NCBI GenBank assembly: GCA_964596775.1
Contig: CAZQVN010000014.1
Span: 1-64,000 of the forward strand
DNA: 64,000 bases
Origin: CAZQVN01 sp964596775
GTDB lineage: Bacteria > Eisenbacteria > RBG-16-71-46 > JABDJR01 > JAWXBZ01
Direction: 5' to 3'
A program made the translations under genes and the position numbers. Shown piece by piece: positions 33,227 through 41,642 of this stretch (position 1 is its first letter; every line of letters starts with the position of its first letter). Below the pieces are notes generated by a model. The model did no database searches, was not told the DNA's origin, and saw only the letters and a list, made by a program, of their open reading frames with translations.

Positions 33227-35029
33227 GTGACGTATGTCGTACTGGCCCGCAAATGGCGTCCGCGGCGTTTCGACGACGTTGTCGGCCAGGAACACATCAC
33301 CCGGACGCTGAGCAACGCGCTCACCCAGAACCGCGTGGCGCACGGCTATCTCTTCTGCGGCCCCCGCGGCGTCGGCAAGACCACCACGGCGCGGATCCTC
33401 GCCAAGGCCCTGAACTGCGAAAAGGGGCCGACCGCCGAACCCTGCAACGAATGCCCCGTCTGCAGGGACGTCGACCAGGGGCGCAGTCTCGACATCATCG
33501 AAGTGGACGGCGCGTCCACCCGCGGCATCGACGACGTGCGCGAACTCCGCGAGAGCGTGCGCTACGCGCCCACCGGCGGGCGCACGAAGGTCTACATCAT
33601 CGATGAAGTGCACATGCTCACCCGCGAGGCGTTCAACGCGCTGCTCAAGACGCTCGAGGAGCCGCCGCCGCATGTCGTGTTCGTGATGGCCACCACGGAA
33701 CCGTTCAAGGTGCCGGCCACGATCCTGTCCCGCTGCCAGCGCTTCGACTTTGCCCGGATCCATCCCAAGGCCGTCATCGACCGCCTGGCGCACATCGTCG
33801 GGTCCGAGGGGTTCAAGGTCCAGGCCGACGCGCTCGCGGTGCTGGCCCGGCGGAGCCAGGGCGGGCTTCGCGATGCCCTGTCCACGCTGGACCAGGTTCT
33901 CACGTCCGCGGACGAGGAGGTCACCGCGGAGATGGTCAACCGGGTTCTCGGCATCCAGAGCGCCGACTTCTATTTCCGGCTCACCGACGCGCTGATCGAG
34001 GGCGATCCGCAGACGGCGCTGGCTCTGCTGGACGACGTGTATCACGCGGGAGCCGATCTCGGCGAGATCGCCGAGGAGCTGGCCCGTCACCTGCGGAACG
34101 TGATGCTCCTGTCCGTCGGGCCCGACATGGAAAAGGCGATGGAGGAACTCGGTCCGGCGGAGATCGCCCGGGTGCGGGAACAGGCGGCAAAGGTGCCGCA
34201 GGCCACGGCCGCCCGCCTGCTCGACGTGGCGCTGCGGGCCACCGGGGCGATCCGGAGGAGCGAGCATCTCCGCCTGCATCTGGAGATGACGCTCGTGGAA
34301 CTGGCGTCCGTCGTGCGGGCCGTACCGATGGGCGAGGTCCTGAGGAGGATCGAGGACATGGAGCGCCGGCTCGGCGGCGGAGGAAGCGGCGGGGGCGGCG
34401 GCGATGCCGGACCGGAACCGCGCGGCCCGGCTCGCCCGGCCGCATCGGGAACCCAGGGGACCACGAAGGCGCCGGAGTCGGCGCCGACCCGGACGCCGGA
34501 CGGAGGCGCCGACCGGGAAGCCCGGTCGGAAGCGCCGGCCCCTCCCGAATCTACCCGCTCGCGGAAGACGGAGGCTCCGACCGCCGCCGGTGTCGACACG
34601 GAACCGGCCCCGGGAGCGGAAGGATCCGCCGCTCCGGCGGCCTCCGCCCTGCCCGAGGACGCCGATCCGGCGGCCCTGTGGGACGACACGGTGGCCTCCA
34701 TCAAGAAGAAGAGAATGTCGATCGGCGCGTTCCTGATCGGGAGCCGCGCCGACGGGCTGGACGGGGAAGGGCGGCTCCGCGTGATCGTGGATGCCGAGCA
34801 CTCGTTCTTCAAGTCGAACCTCGAGGACGCGGACAACCGCCGGTTCATCGAGGGCGTGATGCGCGAGGTGTTCGGCCGGCCCTTGAAGTACGATATCGTC
34901 GTCGGCGGTGCGGCCGGCGAGGAGCCTCCACAGCCGAAGCCGAAGGCCAGATCGGCGTTCGAGATCGCGGAAACCGACCCCGGCGTCCGCAGGGTCCTGG
35001 AACTTTTCGATGGAGAGATCGCCCCATGA
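33227..35029 (+). CDS. dnaX: DNA polymerase III subunit gamma/tau
   Basis: A 600-aa clamp-loader ATPase. Walker A GPRGVGKT is at 45-52. The zinc module has Cys64, Cys73, Cys76 and Cys79, and the DEVH Walker B is at 126-129. The sensor 1 region has MATTEPFKVPATILSRCQRFDF. An Ala/Pro/Glu-rich low-complexity linker (about 385-485) leads to a conserved C-terminal domain (SIKKKRMSIGAFLIGS onward) that would contact the polymerase or helicase. GTG at 33227 is the start because CTGGAGG lies 6 bases before it and the family begins MTYxVLARKWRP. No A-rich slippery sequence for gamma production is evident. Its stop overlaps the ybaB start (ATGA). Confidence 0.97.
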   Translation: MTYVVLARKWRPRRFDDVVGQEHITRTLSNALTQNRVAHGYLFCGPRGVGKTTTARILAKALNCEKGPTAEPCNECPVCRDVDQGRSLDIIEVDGASTRGIDDVRELRESVRYAPTGGRTKVYIIDEVHMLTREAFNALLKTLEEPPPHVVFVMATTEPFKVPATILSRCQRFDFARIHPKAVIDRLAHIVGSEGFKVQADALAVLARRSQGGLRDALSTLDQVLTSADEEVTAEMVNRVLGIQSADFYFRLTDALIEGDPQTALALLDDVYHAGADLGEIAEELARHLRNVMLLSVGPDMEKAMEELGPAEIARVREQAAKVPQATAARLLDVALRATGAIRRSEHLRLHLEMTLVELASVVRAVPMGEVLRRIEDMERRLGGGGSGGGGGDAGPEPRGPARPAASGTQGTTKAPESAPTRTPDGGADREARSEAPAPPESTRSRKTEAPTAAGVDTEPAPGAEGSAAPAASALPEDADPAALWDDTVASIKKKRMSIGAFLIGSRADGLDGEGRLRVIVDAEHSFFKSNLEDADNRRFIEGVMREVFGRPLKYDIVVGGAAGEEPPQPKPKARSAFEIAETDPGVRRVLELFDGEIAP

Positions 35030-35340
35030 AGAATTTCAACAGCATGATGAAGCAGGCCCAGGCCATGCAGGCCAAGATGGCCAAGGTGCAGGAGGATCTC
35101 GCCGAGATGGAGATCGAGGCCACCGCCGGAGGCGGCATGGTCACGGTCACCGTCAACGGCAAGCAGGAAGTCCTGTCGATCAAGCTCAAGCCGGAGGTCG
35201 TGGATCCGGACGACGTGGAAGGTCTCGAAGACCTGCTCATGGCCGCGCTGACGGAGGCGCGGGAAAAGGCCGGCCGGGAAATGGAGGCCGCCATGTCCAA
35301 GGTTACCGGAGGCCTCGGCCTTCCCCCCGGCCTGTTCTAG
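35026..35340 (+). CDS. ybaB: YbaB/EbfC nucleoid-associated protein
   Basis: A 104-aa DNA-binding protein that works as a dimer and binds the nucleoid. The N-terminal helix is MMKQAQAMQAKMAKVQEDLAEMEIE. The beta hairpin TAGGGMVTVTVNGKQEVLSIKLKPEVV and the helix DPDDVEGLEDLLMAALTEAREKA are the family pattern. It is translationally coupled to dnaX through a 4-base overlap and is followed by recR, the standard dnaX-ybaB-recR order. Confidence 0.96.
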   Translation: MKNFNSMMKQAQAMQAKMAKVQEDLAEMEIEATAGGGMVTVTVNGKQEVLSIKLKPEVVDPDDVEGLEDLLMAALTEAREKAGREMEAAMSKVTGGLGLPPGLF

Positions 35341-35355
35341 GACTCGGGCCCCTTC

Positions 35356-35955
35356 ATGCAGTATTCAAGCCGCGTCGTCGAGTCGCTTGTCGAGGAACTC
35401 GGCCGCCTTCCCGGCATCGGCCGGAAGACCGCCCAGCGACTCGCGTTTCACCTGCTGCGTCAGCCGAAGGAGGAGGCGCTCCGCCTCGCCGACGTCATCA
35501 GGGCGGTCAAGGAAAAGGTCGACGCCTGCGCGATCTGCGGCAACGTCACCGACACGAATCCGTGCCTGATCTGCGGCGATGCCCGCCGCGACGCCACGCT
35601 GATCTGCGTCGTGGAAACCCCCGTCGACGTGATCGCCGTCGAGCAGTCGGGCAGCTTCAAGGGGGTCTACCATGTTCTCGGCGGCGCGCTGAACCCCCTC
35701 GACGGCATCGGCCCCGATGAAATCCGCGGCGCCCAGCTCGTCGAGCGCGTGCGCAAGGCGCCGCCCGGCGAGGTGATCCTCGCCACGAATCCGAACCCCG
35801 CCGGCGAAGCCACCGCGGCCTGGCTCGGCGACCTCCTGAAGCCGCTCGGCGTCCGGGTCACCCGGATCGCCCGCGGCATTCCGGTCGGCGGGGATCTCGA
35901 GTTCTCCGACCAGGCCACGCTGGCCCGCGCCCTGGAGGGGCGCCGCGATCTCTAG
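35356..35955 (+). CDS. recR: Recombination mediator RecR
   Basis: A 199-aa protein that loads RecA on ssDNA together with RecF and RecO. The helix-hairpin-helix is LGRLPGIGRKTAQRLAFHLL. The C4 zinc finger is Cys58, Cys61, Cys70 and Cys73 (CAICGNVTDTNPCLIC). The TOPRIM domain begins ATLICVVETPVDVIAVEQSG, and GLEFSD in other RecRs is DLEFSD here. Length is normal. It begins 15 bases after ybaB. Its 3' end overlaps the inferred pgpA start by 8 bases. Confidence 0.97.
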   Translation: MQYSSRVVESLVEELGRLPGIGRKTAQRLAFHLLRQPKEEALRLADVIRAVKEKVDACAICGNVTDTNPCLICGDARRDATLICVVETPVDVIAVEQSGSFKGVYHVLGGALNPLDGIGPDEIRGAQLVERVRKAPPGEVILATNPNPAGEATAAWLGDLLKPLGVRVTRIARGIPVGGDLEFSDQATLARALEGRRDL

Positions 35956-36481
35956 CCGGAACCGGACCGGGACCGCGGACGGTCCCCGCGCACCCTTCGC
36001 GGCCCGCGTCACCGCCACGCTCGGCCCCGTCGGCTTCTTCCCGTGGGCCCCGGCCACGCTGGCCAGCCTCGTGGTGACCGTTCTCTATTTCTTCCTTCCC
36101 CCGCTGCCGTTTCTCGCGCAGGCGGCGCTCCTTCTCGTCGTCGGGTGGGCGGGCACGATCGCCAGCACCGTCACCGAGCGCGAACTCGGACTGGACGCCG
36201 GCCCGATCGTCATCGACGAGGTGGCCGGCATGGTCGTCACCTACCTGCTCCTGCCGCTTCCCGAGGCGGCGTGGCCGCGGATCGTCGTTCTCGGGGCGGG
36301 ATTCGTGTTCTTCCGCTTCTTCGACATCCTCAAGCCGTGGCCGGCCGACCGGCTGCAGCACCTGCCGGGCGGGTACGGCATCATGGCCGACGACGTCATG
36401 GCCGGGATCTATTCGAACCTGGCCGTGCGCGTGCTGCTCGCCCTCGGGCTGTTCCGGTTCGTTCCGGGATTCGCTCCATGA
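35948..36481 (+). CDS. pgpA: Phosphatidylglycerophosphatase A, apparent ATC start codon
   Basis: A 177-aa inner-membrane phosphatase that removes phosphate from phosphatidylglycerol phosphate. Family motifs are LGPVGFFPWAPATLASL (first membrane region), ELGLDAGPIVIDEVAGM and FDILKPWPADRLQHLPGGYGIMADDVMAGIYSN. The frame has no ATG, GTG or TTG between about 35850 and 36071, and the GTG at 36071 would cut off the first conserved membrane region. The codon at the expected start is ATC (35948), with GGAGGGG 7 bases before it and overlap with the recR end. I therefore place the start there. A sequencing error (ATG) or another rare start is the alternative. The stop overlaps the cinA start (ATGA). 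Confidence 0.85.
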   Translation: MSSRNRTGTADGPRAPFAARVTATLGPVGFFPWAPATLASLVVTVLYFFLPPLPFLAQAALLLVVGWAGTIASTVTERELGLDAGPIVIDEVAGMVVTYLLLPLPEAAWPRIVVLGAGFVFFRFFDILKPWPADRLQHLPGGYGIMADDVMAGIYSNLAVRVLLALGLFRFVPGFAP

Positions 36482-37743
36482 CGCGGGTCGAGATTCTCGC
36501 CGTCGGCAACGAACTGCTGTCCGGCGACATCCTCGACACGAACTTCCAGTCGATCGCCCGGCGGCTCAAGGAGATCGGCCTGAACGTGTCCCGGCACGTG
36601 ACCGCGCCGGACGACCGCGCCGCCATCGCGTCGGCGCTGCGCGAGTGCCTCGCCCGGTCGGGAGTGGTCATCCTCACCGGCGGACTCGGCCCCACCTCGG
36701 ACGATCTCACCCGGTTCGGGGTGGCGGACGCCCTCGGCGTGCCGCTGGTCCTCGATCCGGTCGCGGTCGAGGCGATCCGGGCCCGCTTCCGCACGTTCGG
36801 GGTCGGGGAGATGCCCCCGGCCAACGAGGTCCAGGCGATGTTCCCCGAGGGCGCCGTCGTTCTGTCCAACCCGAACGGGACCGCCCCGGGGTTTCGCTGC
36901 GGCTTCGCGGACCTGAAATCGATCACCCGGACGGTCTTCGTCCTCCCCGGCCCGCCCCGGGAACTCAGGCCGATGATCGAGGAGCATCTCGTGCCGTTCC
37001 TGCTCGGGCCCGACCTGCCGGTGATCCGCATCCGCCGGCTCCGCACGCAGGGGGTGGGGGAGTCGATGCTCGCCGAGAAGATCGCGGACTGGCCGTTCGG
37101 GATCGACGGCGTGGAGATCGGCTACTACCCGCAGGACCCTGGCGTGGACGTGAAGATCACCGCCACCGGGGCGGACGAAACCGAGGCCGGGGCGCGGCTC
37201 GGCCGGGCCGTGGAGGAAGTGCGCGCCCGGCTGGACCTCCACATCTACGCGGAAGGGCACGTCACGCTGCCGGAAGTTCTCGGCGGGCTCCTCCGCGCGA
37301 GGGGGAAGATGCTTTCGCTGGCCGAGTCGTGCACGGGAGGGCTCGCCGCCTCGCTGGTCACGTCGGTGGCCGGCTCCAGCGACTATTTCGACGGCGGCGT
37401 CATCACCTATTCCAACGCGGCGAAGACGGCCCTGCTCGGCGTGCCGCGGGAGTTGATCGCGGCGAAGGGCGCGGTCAGCGGGGATGTGGCCGCGGCGATG
37501 GCGGACGGTCTCCGGATCCTCCGCGGCACCGGGTACGCGATCGCCATCACCGGCATCGCCGGGCCGGGAGGCGCCACGGAGGAAAAGCCGGTGGGGCTCG
37601 TCTACATCGCGATCGCCGGTCCGGACGGCACCGAGGTCAGGGAAACCCGTCACGGCGGGGATCGCACGACGGTGCAGCGGCGCTCGGCGGTCACGGCGCT
37701 CGACCTGCTCCGCCGCCGGCTGCTGGCGGGCGATCCGGAGTGA
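36478..37743 (+). CDS. cinA: CinA-like protein (nicotinamide-nucleotide amidase / competence-damage family)
   Basis: A 421-aa two-domain cytoplasmic protein. The N-terminal MoeA/MogA-like domain (about 1-170) has EILAVGNELLSGDILDTN, VILTGGLGPTSDD and FVLPGPPRELRPM. It is linked to ADP-ribose pyrophosphatase activity in CinA. The C-terminal domain (about 260-421) has SLAESCTGGLAASLVTSVAGSSDYFDGGVITYSN and ITGIAGPGGATEEKPVG, the nicotinamide-nucleotide deamidase (PncC) signature. The ATG overlaps the pgpA stop by four bases. In many bacteria cinA precedes recA; here recA lies about 3.9 kb further on with five genes between. Confidence 0.94.
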   Translation: MTRVEILAVGNELLSGDILDTNFQSIARRLKEIGLNVSRHVTAPDDRAAIASALRECLARSGVVILTGGLGPTSDDLTRFGVADALGVPLVLDPVAVEAIRARFRTFGVGEMPPANEVQAMFPEGAVVLSNPNGTAPGFRCGFADLKSITRTVFVLPGPPRELRPMIEEHLVPFLLGPDLPVIRIRRLRTQGVGESMLAEKIADWPFGIDGVEIGYYPQDPGVDVKITATGADETEAGARLGRAVEEVRARLDLHIYAEGHVTLPEVLGGLLRARGKMLSLAESCTGGLAASLVTSVAGSSDYFDGGVITYSNAAKTALLGVPRELIAAKGAVSGDVAAAMADGLRILRGTGYAIAITGIAGPGGATEEKPVGLVYIAIAGPDGTEVRETRHGGDRTTVQRRSAVTALDLLRRRLLAGDPE

Positions 37744-37795
37744 ACGACTCCTGGTTCGATGGACCGCGCCGCGCGAACCGGATATCCTCCTCCCC

Positions 37796-38161
37796 ATGAG
37801 CGACCCGCGAACGAACGCCGCCGAAATCGAGCTGATCGGTCACGACCGCCTCGTCGTCCACTGGGAGGACGGCCACACGAGCACGTTCGACACCGGCTTC
37901 CTCCGGGTCAAGTGCCCGTGCGCCGTCTGCGCCGGAGAGGAGCCGCCGATCCAGTTGAAGAAGGAGGAGCCGAAGATCGAGGTCGGCATGAGCCTGCCCG
38001 TTCTTCCGGCGAAGGCGCGCCCCGTCCACCCGGCGAGCGTGGAGCCGGTCGGCTACTACGCGATCCGCATCGTCTGGAGCGACGGCCACGACGCCGGAAT
38101 CTACTCGTTCCGCCTGCTGAGGTCGCTCTGTCCGTGCGGGAACTGCGGGGAACAGCGCTAG
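37796..38161 (+). CDS. DUF971 (GBBH-like N-terminal domain) protein
   Basis: A 121-aa small protein of the DUF971/gamma-butyrobetaine hydroxylase-like N-terminal family. The strand pattern IELIGHDRLVVHWEDGHTSTFDTGFLRVKCPCAVC and the end AIRIVWSDGHDAGIYSFRLLRSLCPCGNC are diagnostic. The cysteines (CPCAVC near 37-42 and CPCGNC near the end) may bind metal. Family members are often linked to iron-sulfur carriers of the Mrp/ApbC type, but no such gene is nearby. It follows cinA by 52 bases. Confidence 0.9.
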   Translation: MSDPRTNAAEIELIGHDRLVVHWEDGHTSTFDTGFLRVKCPCAVCAGEEPPIQLKKEEPKIEVGMSLPVLPAKARPVHPASVEPVGYYAIRIVWSDGHDAGIYSFRLLRSLCPCGNCGEQR

Positions 38162-38206
38162 CCCGTCCGGCACCGGCGGGGCGAAGCCCGTCGACCGCCG
38201 GAGCGA

Positions 38207-39145
38207 TCAGGCTCCGATTTCCAGCATGCGCTGGATCGGCTTCAGGGCCCGCAGCCGGACGTCCTCCGGCAGCGTGATCTCCGGCTTCAGGTCGCGGAGC
38301 GCCAGGTAGACCTTTTCCAGCGTGTTCAGTTTCATGAACGGACAGGTGTTGCAGGAGCAGCCGTTGGACGCCGGGGCCGGAATGAACGTCTTGTGGGGCG
38401 CCCGCTTCTGCATCTGGTGGATGATCCCCGGCTCGGTGGCGATGATCAGCGTGTCCGCCGAGCTCTCGATCGCGAACCTGAGGATCGACGACGTCGATCC
38501 GATGTGATCGGCGTGCCGGAGCACCCGCTCGTCGCACTCCGGGTGCGCGAGGACCGGCGCGCCCGGGTTCCGGTGCTTGAGGCCGACGATCTCCCGTTCG
38601 TTGAACAGTTCATGAACGAGGCACGACCCTGGCCAGAGCACCATGTCGCGCCCGGTCTGCTGGATGACCCAGCGGCCGAGGTGCTGGTCCGGGGCGAAGA
38701 CGATCGGAGTTCCCGCGGGCACCGAGTTCACGACCTTCACCGCGTTGCTCGACGTGCAGATGATGTCGGACAGCGCCTTCACGTCGGCGGAACAGTTGAT
38801 GTAGGAGATCACCGTGTGGCCGGGGTAGCGCTCGAGAAATTTCTCGAACAGCGGCCCGGGGCATCCCTCGGCCAGCGAGCAGCCGGCCTCGAGGTCGGGC
38901 AGGATGACCTTCTTCGTCGGGTTCACGATCTTCGCCGTTTCGGCCATGAAGTGCACGCCGGCGAACAGGATGACGTCGGCGTTCGTCTCGGCGGCCTGCT
39001 GCGACAGCTGGAGCGAGTCTCCGACGAAGTCCGCCACGTCCTGGATTTCCGACTCCTGGTAGTAGTGGGCCAGCAGGACGGCGTTCCGCTCCTTCTTGAG
39101 GCGGACGATTTCGGATTCCAGGTCGAGCAACGGCGAAACGGTCAT
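38207..39145 (-). CDS. nadA: Quinolinate synthase
   Basis: A 312-aa [4Fe-4S] enzyme that condenses iminoaspartate with dihydroxyacetone phosphate to form quinolinate in de novo NAD synthesis. Motifs include LLAHYYQ (about 25-30), HFMAETAKI and PDLEAGCSLAEGCPG. Expected cluster ligands are Cys89, Cys204 (HPEC) and one Cys of the NGCSCNTCPFM cluster near 263-268. The ATG at 39145 is preceded by GAGGAG with 6-base spacing and matches family length. NadB and NadC are not adjacent. It is divergent from thpR. Confidence 0.97.
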   Translation of the reverse strand: MTVSPLLDLESEIVRLKKERNAVLLAHYYQESEIQDVADFVGDSLQLSQQAAETNADVILFAGVHFMAETAKIVNPTKKVILPDLEAGCSLAEGCPGPLFEKFLERYPGHTVISYINCSADVKALSDIICTSSNAVKVVNSVPAGTPIVFAPDQHLGRWVIQQTGRDMVLWPGSCLVHELFNEREIVGLKHRNPGAPVLAHPECDERVLRHADHIGSTSSILRFAIESSADTLIIATEPGIIHQMQKRAPHKTFIPAPASNGCSCNTCPFMKLNTLEKVYLALRDLKPEITLPEDVRLRALKPIQRMLEIGA

Positions 39146-39236
39146 CGGGTCTCCTCGGCGCGGCAGGCGCATCATTCGGCGCGGCGATTTTAGCAGGTCT
39201 GGCGGCATTGCTGTACCTCTGGTAGCGTTCGTTGCG

Positions 39237-39824
39237 ATGTCAGCTCCACGGGAGACGATTCGAACTTTCCTCGCGGTGTACCCGGACCCGGGCACGCTGG
39301 CCCGCATTGCGGATGCAACCGCGCGCTTCCGCGGACGTACTGATGCCGTCCGCTGGACGCCCGATCACCAGCTCCACTTCACGCTCCGCTTCTTCGGCGA
39401 CCTCGACCTGGCGGAAAGGCGCGCGGTCGTCGGCGCGCTGGATGACGTGGCGCCCGGGCTTTCGCCGGTGTCGCTGGCCCTGCGCGGGACGGGCGCGTTT
39501 CCCGGGTGGAGCCGGCCGCGGGTGATCTGGGTCGGGGCGGGGTCCGGAGGCGACGAGCTTGAAGCGATGGCCCGCCGGTTCGACCAGGCGTTCGAGGCTG
39601 CCGGGCTCGGCCGGGCCGACAAGCCGTTCCGGGCGCACCTGACGATCGGGAGGGTCCGGGAGGGGCGATCGATCGCACCCGGAGTCCTGAACGACCTGCG
39701 GGCGTGTCCGCTGTCCGCGCCGGCGTTTCGTGTCGGCACGGTCCGGCTCATGGGCAGCCGGCTTGGACCGTCCGGGGCGGCGCACACGGAACTGTACGAA
39801 ATCCCGCTCGGGGAGGATTCATGA
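39237..39824 (+). CDS. thpR: RNA 2',3'-cyclic phosphodiesterase (2'-5' RNA ligase family)
   Basis: A 195-aa 2H-phosphoesterase. The two catalytic HxT motifs are HFTLRFFG and HLTIGRVREG. The first strand RTFLAVYPDPGTLARI and the segment between motifs (FPGWSRPRVIWVG) fit ThpR, formerly LigT. It hydrolyses 2',3'-cyclic phosphates of RNA ends; the in vivo role is unclear. The ATG at 39237 fits the family N-terminus; the longer open frame overlaps nadA on the other strand. The next gene begins 60 bases on. Confidence 0.92.
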   Translation: MSAPRETIRTFLAVYPDPGTLARIADATARFRGRTDAVRWTPDHQLHFTLRFFGDLDLAERRAVVGALDDVAPGLSPVSLALRGTGAFPGWSRPRVIWVGAGSGGDELEAMARRFDQAFEAAGLGRADKPFRAHLTIGRVREGRSIAPGVLNDLRACPLSAPAFRVGTVRLMGSRLGPSGAAHTELYEIPLGEDS

Positions 39825-39884
39825 GTGACGACCCGCGCAGAGGGATTGCCGAAGCACACCGACATCAAAAGGAGAAGAAACCCG

Positions 39885-41528
39885 GTGAGACCGATGACGA
39901 CCTTCATGCTGGTCCTGTTCCTTTCCGCAAGCGCCGTTTCGGCCGCCGAGGTCCCCGCCGACGTCCGGGCCAATGTCGCCCGGCGCGTCGACCGGGGATC
40001 CGCCGTGGGCGCGGTCATCGCCCTGATCGATTCCACCGGCACGACGTTCTGGAGCCATGGTTCGAAGACCCTCGAAGTGTCCCCGGTTTCCGAAACCACG
40101 GTCTTCGAGATCGGCTCCGTCACGAAGGTGTTCACGAGCCTGGCGCTGGCCGGAATGGTCAACGAAGGGCTGGTGACGCTCGACGACGCCGCGGCGTCGC
40201 TCATGCCCGCCGGGGCCGCGGTCCCGTCCCGGAACGGGGCGGAGATCACACTGGGCAGCCTGGCGTATCACCGGTCCGGCCTGCCCCGGCTGCCCGACAA
40301 CCTGGCCCCCGCCGATCCGGAAAATCCCTACGCGGGCTACGGTGAGGCGCAGCTGCTCGCGTTCCTGGCCGTTTACGCGCTTCCCCGGGATGTCGGGGCG
40401 GAGTACGAGTACTCGAACTTCGGCACGGGCTACCTCGGTTATCTCCTGGCCCGCAAGGCCGGGGTTTCCTTCGAGGAGATGATCCGCGCCCGCATCCTCG
40501 ATCCGCTCGGCATGAAGGACACGGGAATCACGCCGACCGCGGACCAGGAGGCCAGGATGGCCACCGGTCACGACAACGGCCGACCGGCGAAAAACTGGGA
40601 CTTCGATGCCCTGGCCGGCGCCGGCGCCCTCCGGTCCACGGCCGCGGACATGGCCCGGTTCGTGCGCGCGGCCATGGGGCTCGACGTCACACCGCTCGCG
40701 AGGGATTTTGCCCTGATGCTCGAGGATCGGAAGGAGATGGGGGTGGCCACGATGAAAGTCGGCGTGGGATGGCACATCCAGAATTCCGCCGGCACCACCG
40801 CGGTCTGGCACAACGGCGGAACCGGCGGATTCCGGAGTTTCATCGGGTTCCGCCCGGCCACGAACACGGGCGTCGTCGTCCTGACGAACTCCACCGAGAG
40901 CATGGACGACGTCGGTTTCCATCTTCTCGATGCGCAGTATCCGCTGGACGAGCCGAAAGTCATCGTGACCGTGGCGCCGACCGTGCTGGACGGCTACGTG
41001 GGGTATTACGAACTCGCGCCCGGCGTCATGGTCCACATCACCCGGGACGGGGCGCAGCTCATGGCCCAGGTCACCGGGCAGGGGCGGGTGCCGATCTTCG
41101 CGGACTCCGACTCCACGTTCTTCTACAAGGTGGTGGACGCCCGCGTGGAGTTCCGGCGCGGCGCCGGGGACCGGGTCGACCGGCTGATCCTCGACCAGAA
41201 CGGGCAGCATCCCGCCGTGCGGCGGGACGACTACGTGCCGCCGACGCGCACCGAGATCGCCGTCTCCCCCGAAATCCTGAGAACCTACGCGGGGCGTTAC
41301 CAGCTCCAGCCCGGCGTGATGTTCGACGTCCGCCTGGAGGGGTCGCAGCTCACCGCGAAGCTCACCGGCCAGCCGGCCTATCCGGTCTTTCCGGAGTCGG
41401 AGACGCTCTTCTTCTACAAGGTCGTGGAGGCGCAGCTCGAGTTCCGGAAGGACGACTCCGGAGCGGTCACCGGCGTTGTCCTGCACCAGGGAGGGATCAG
41501 CCAGCCCGCCGAAAGAGTGGGGGACTGA
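39885..41528 (+). CDS. Exported serine beta-lactamase-like hydrolase with two C-terminal repeat domains
   Basis: A 547-aa penicillin-binding-protein-like/class C beta-lactamase-type serine hydrolase. A signal peptide (about 1-20) is followed by the catalytic domain: SxxK is SVTK (Ser78, Lys81), YxN is YSN (176-178), and HxG is HNGGTGG near 310. Two tandem copies of a roughly 80-residue beta domain follow (DGYVGYYELAPGVMVHITRDGAQL and RTYAGRYQLQPGVMFDVRLEGSQL), as in DUF3471-type C-termini. The GTG at 39885 has AAAGGAG 10 bases before it. Such enzymes act on peptidoglycan, peptides or esters; genuine beta-lactam hydrolysis cannot be assumed. Confidence 0.88.
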   Translation: MRPMTTFMLVLFLSASAVSAAEVPADVRANVARRVDRGSAVGAVIALIDSTGTTFWSHGSKTLEVSPVSETTVFEIGSVTKVFTSLALAGMVNEGLVTLDDAAASLMPAGAAVPSRNGAEITLGSLAYHRSGLPRLPDNLAPADPENPYAGYGEAQLLAFLAVYALPRDVGAEYEYSNFGTGYLGYLLARKAGVSFEEMIRARILDPLGMKDTGITPTADQEARMATGHDNGRPAKNWDFDALAGAGALRSTAADMARFVRAAMGLDVTPLARDFALMLEDRKEMGVATMKVGVGWHIQNSAGTTAVWHNGGTGGFRSFIGFRPATNTGVVVLTNSTESMDDVGFHLLDAQYPLDEPKVIVTVAPTVLDGYVGYYELAPGVMVHITRDGAQLMAQVTGQGRVPIFADSDSTFFYKVVDARVEFRRGAGDRVDRLILDQNGQHPAVRRDDYVPPTRTEIAVSPEILRTYAGRYQLQPGVMFDVRLEGSQLTAKLTGQPAYPVFPESETLFFYKVVEAQLEFRKDDSGAVTGVVLHQGGISQPAERVGD

Positions 41529-41642
41529 CCACCGCGCCCGTTGACAGGAGCGGCACCCGCTCGTACCCTGAGCCCTGAGAAATTCCCCGTTCGACACGCG
41601 CGCAGTACCGTCCTGGACACCCGTCGAGGAGAGCATCACATC

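Noticed and set aside
34381..34680. Low-complexity part of dnaX as a programmed frameshift site
   Set aside because: No A-rich heptamer or adjacent stem-loop is seen; the region is an Ala/Pro/Glu linker.
36071..36481. Shorter pgpA starting at GTG 36071
   Set aside because: It would delete the conserved LGPVGFFPWAP membrane region and has no ribosome site.
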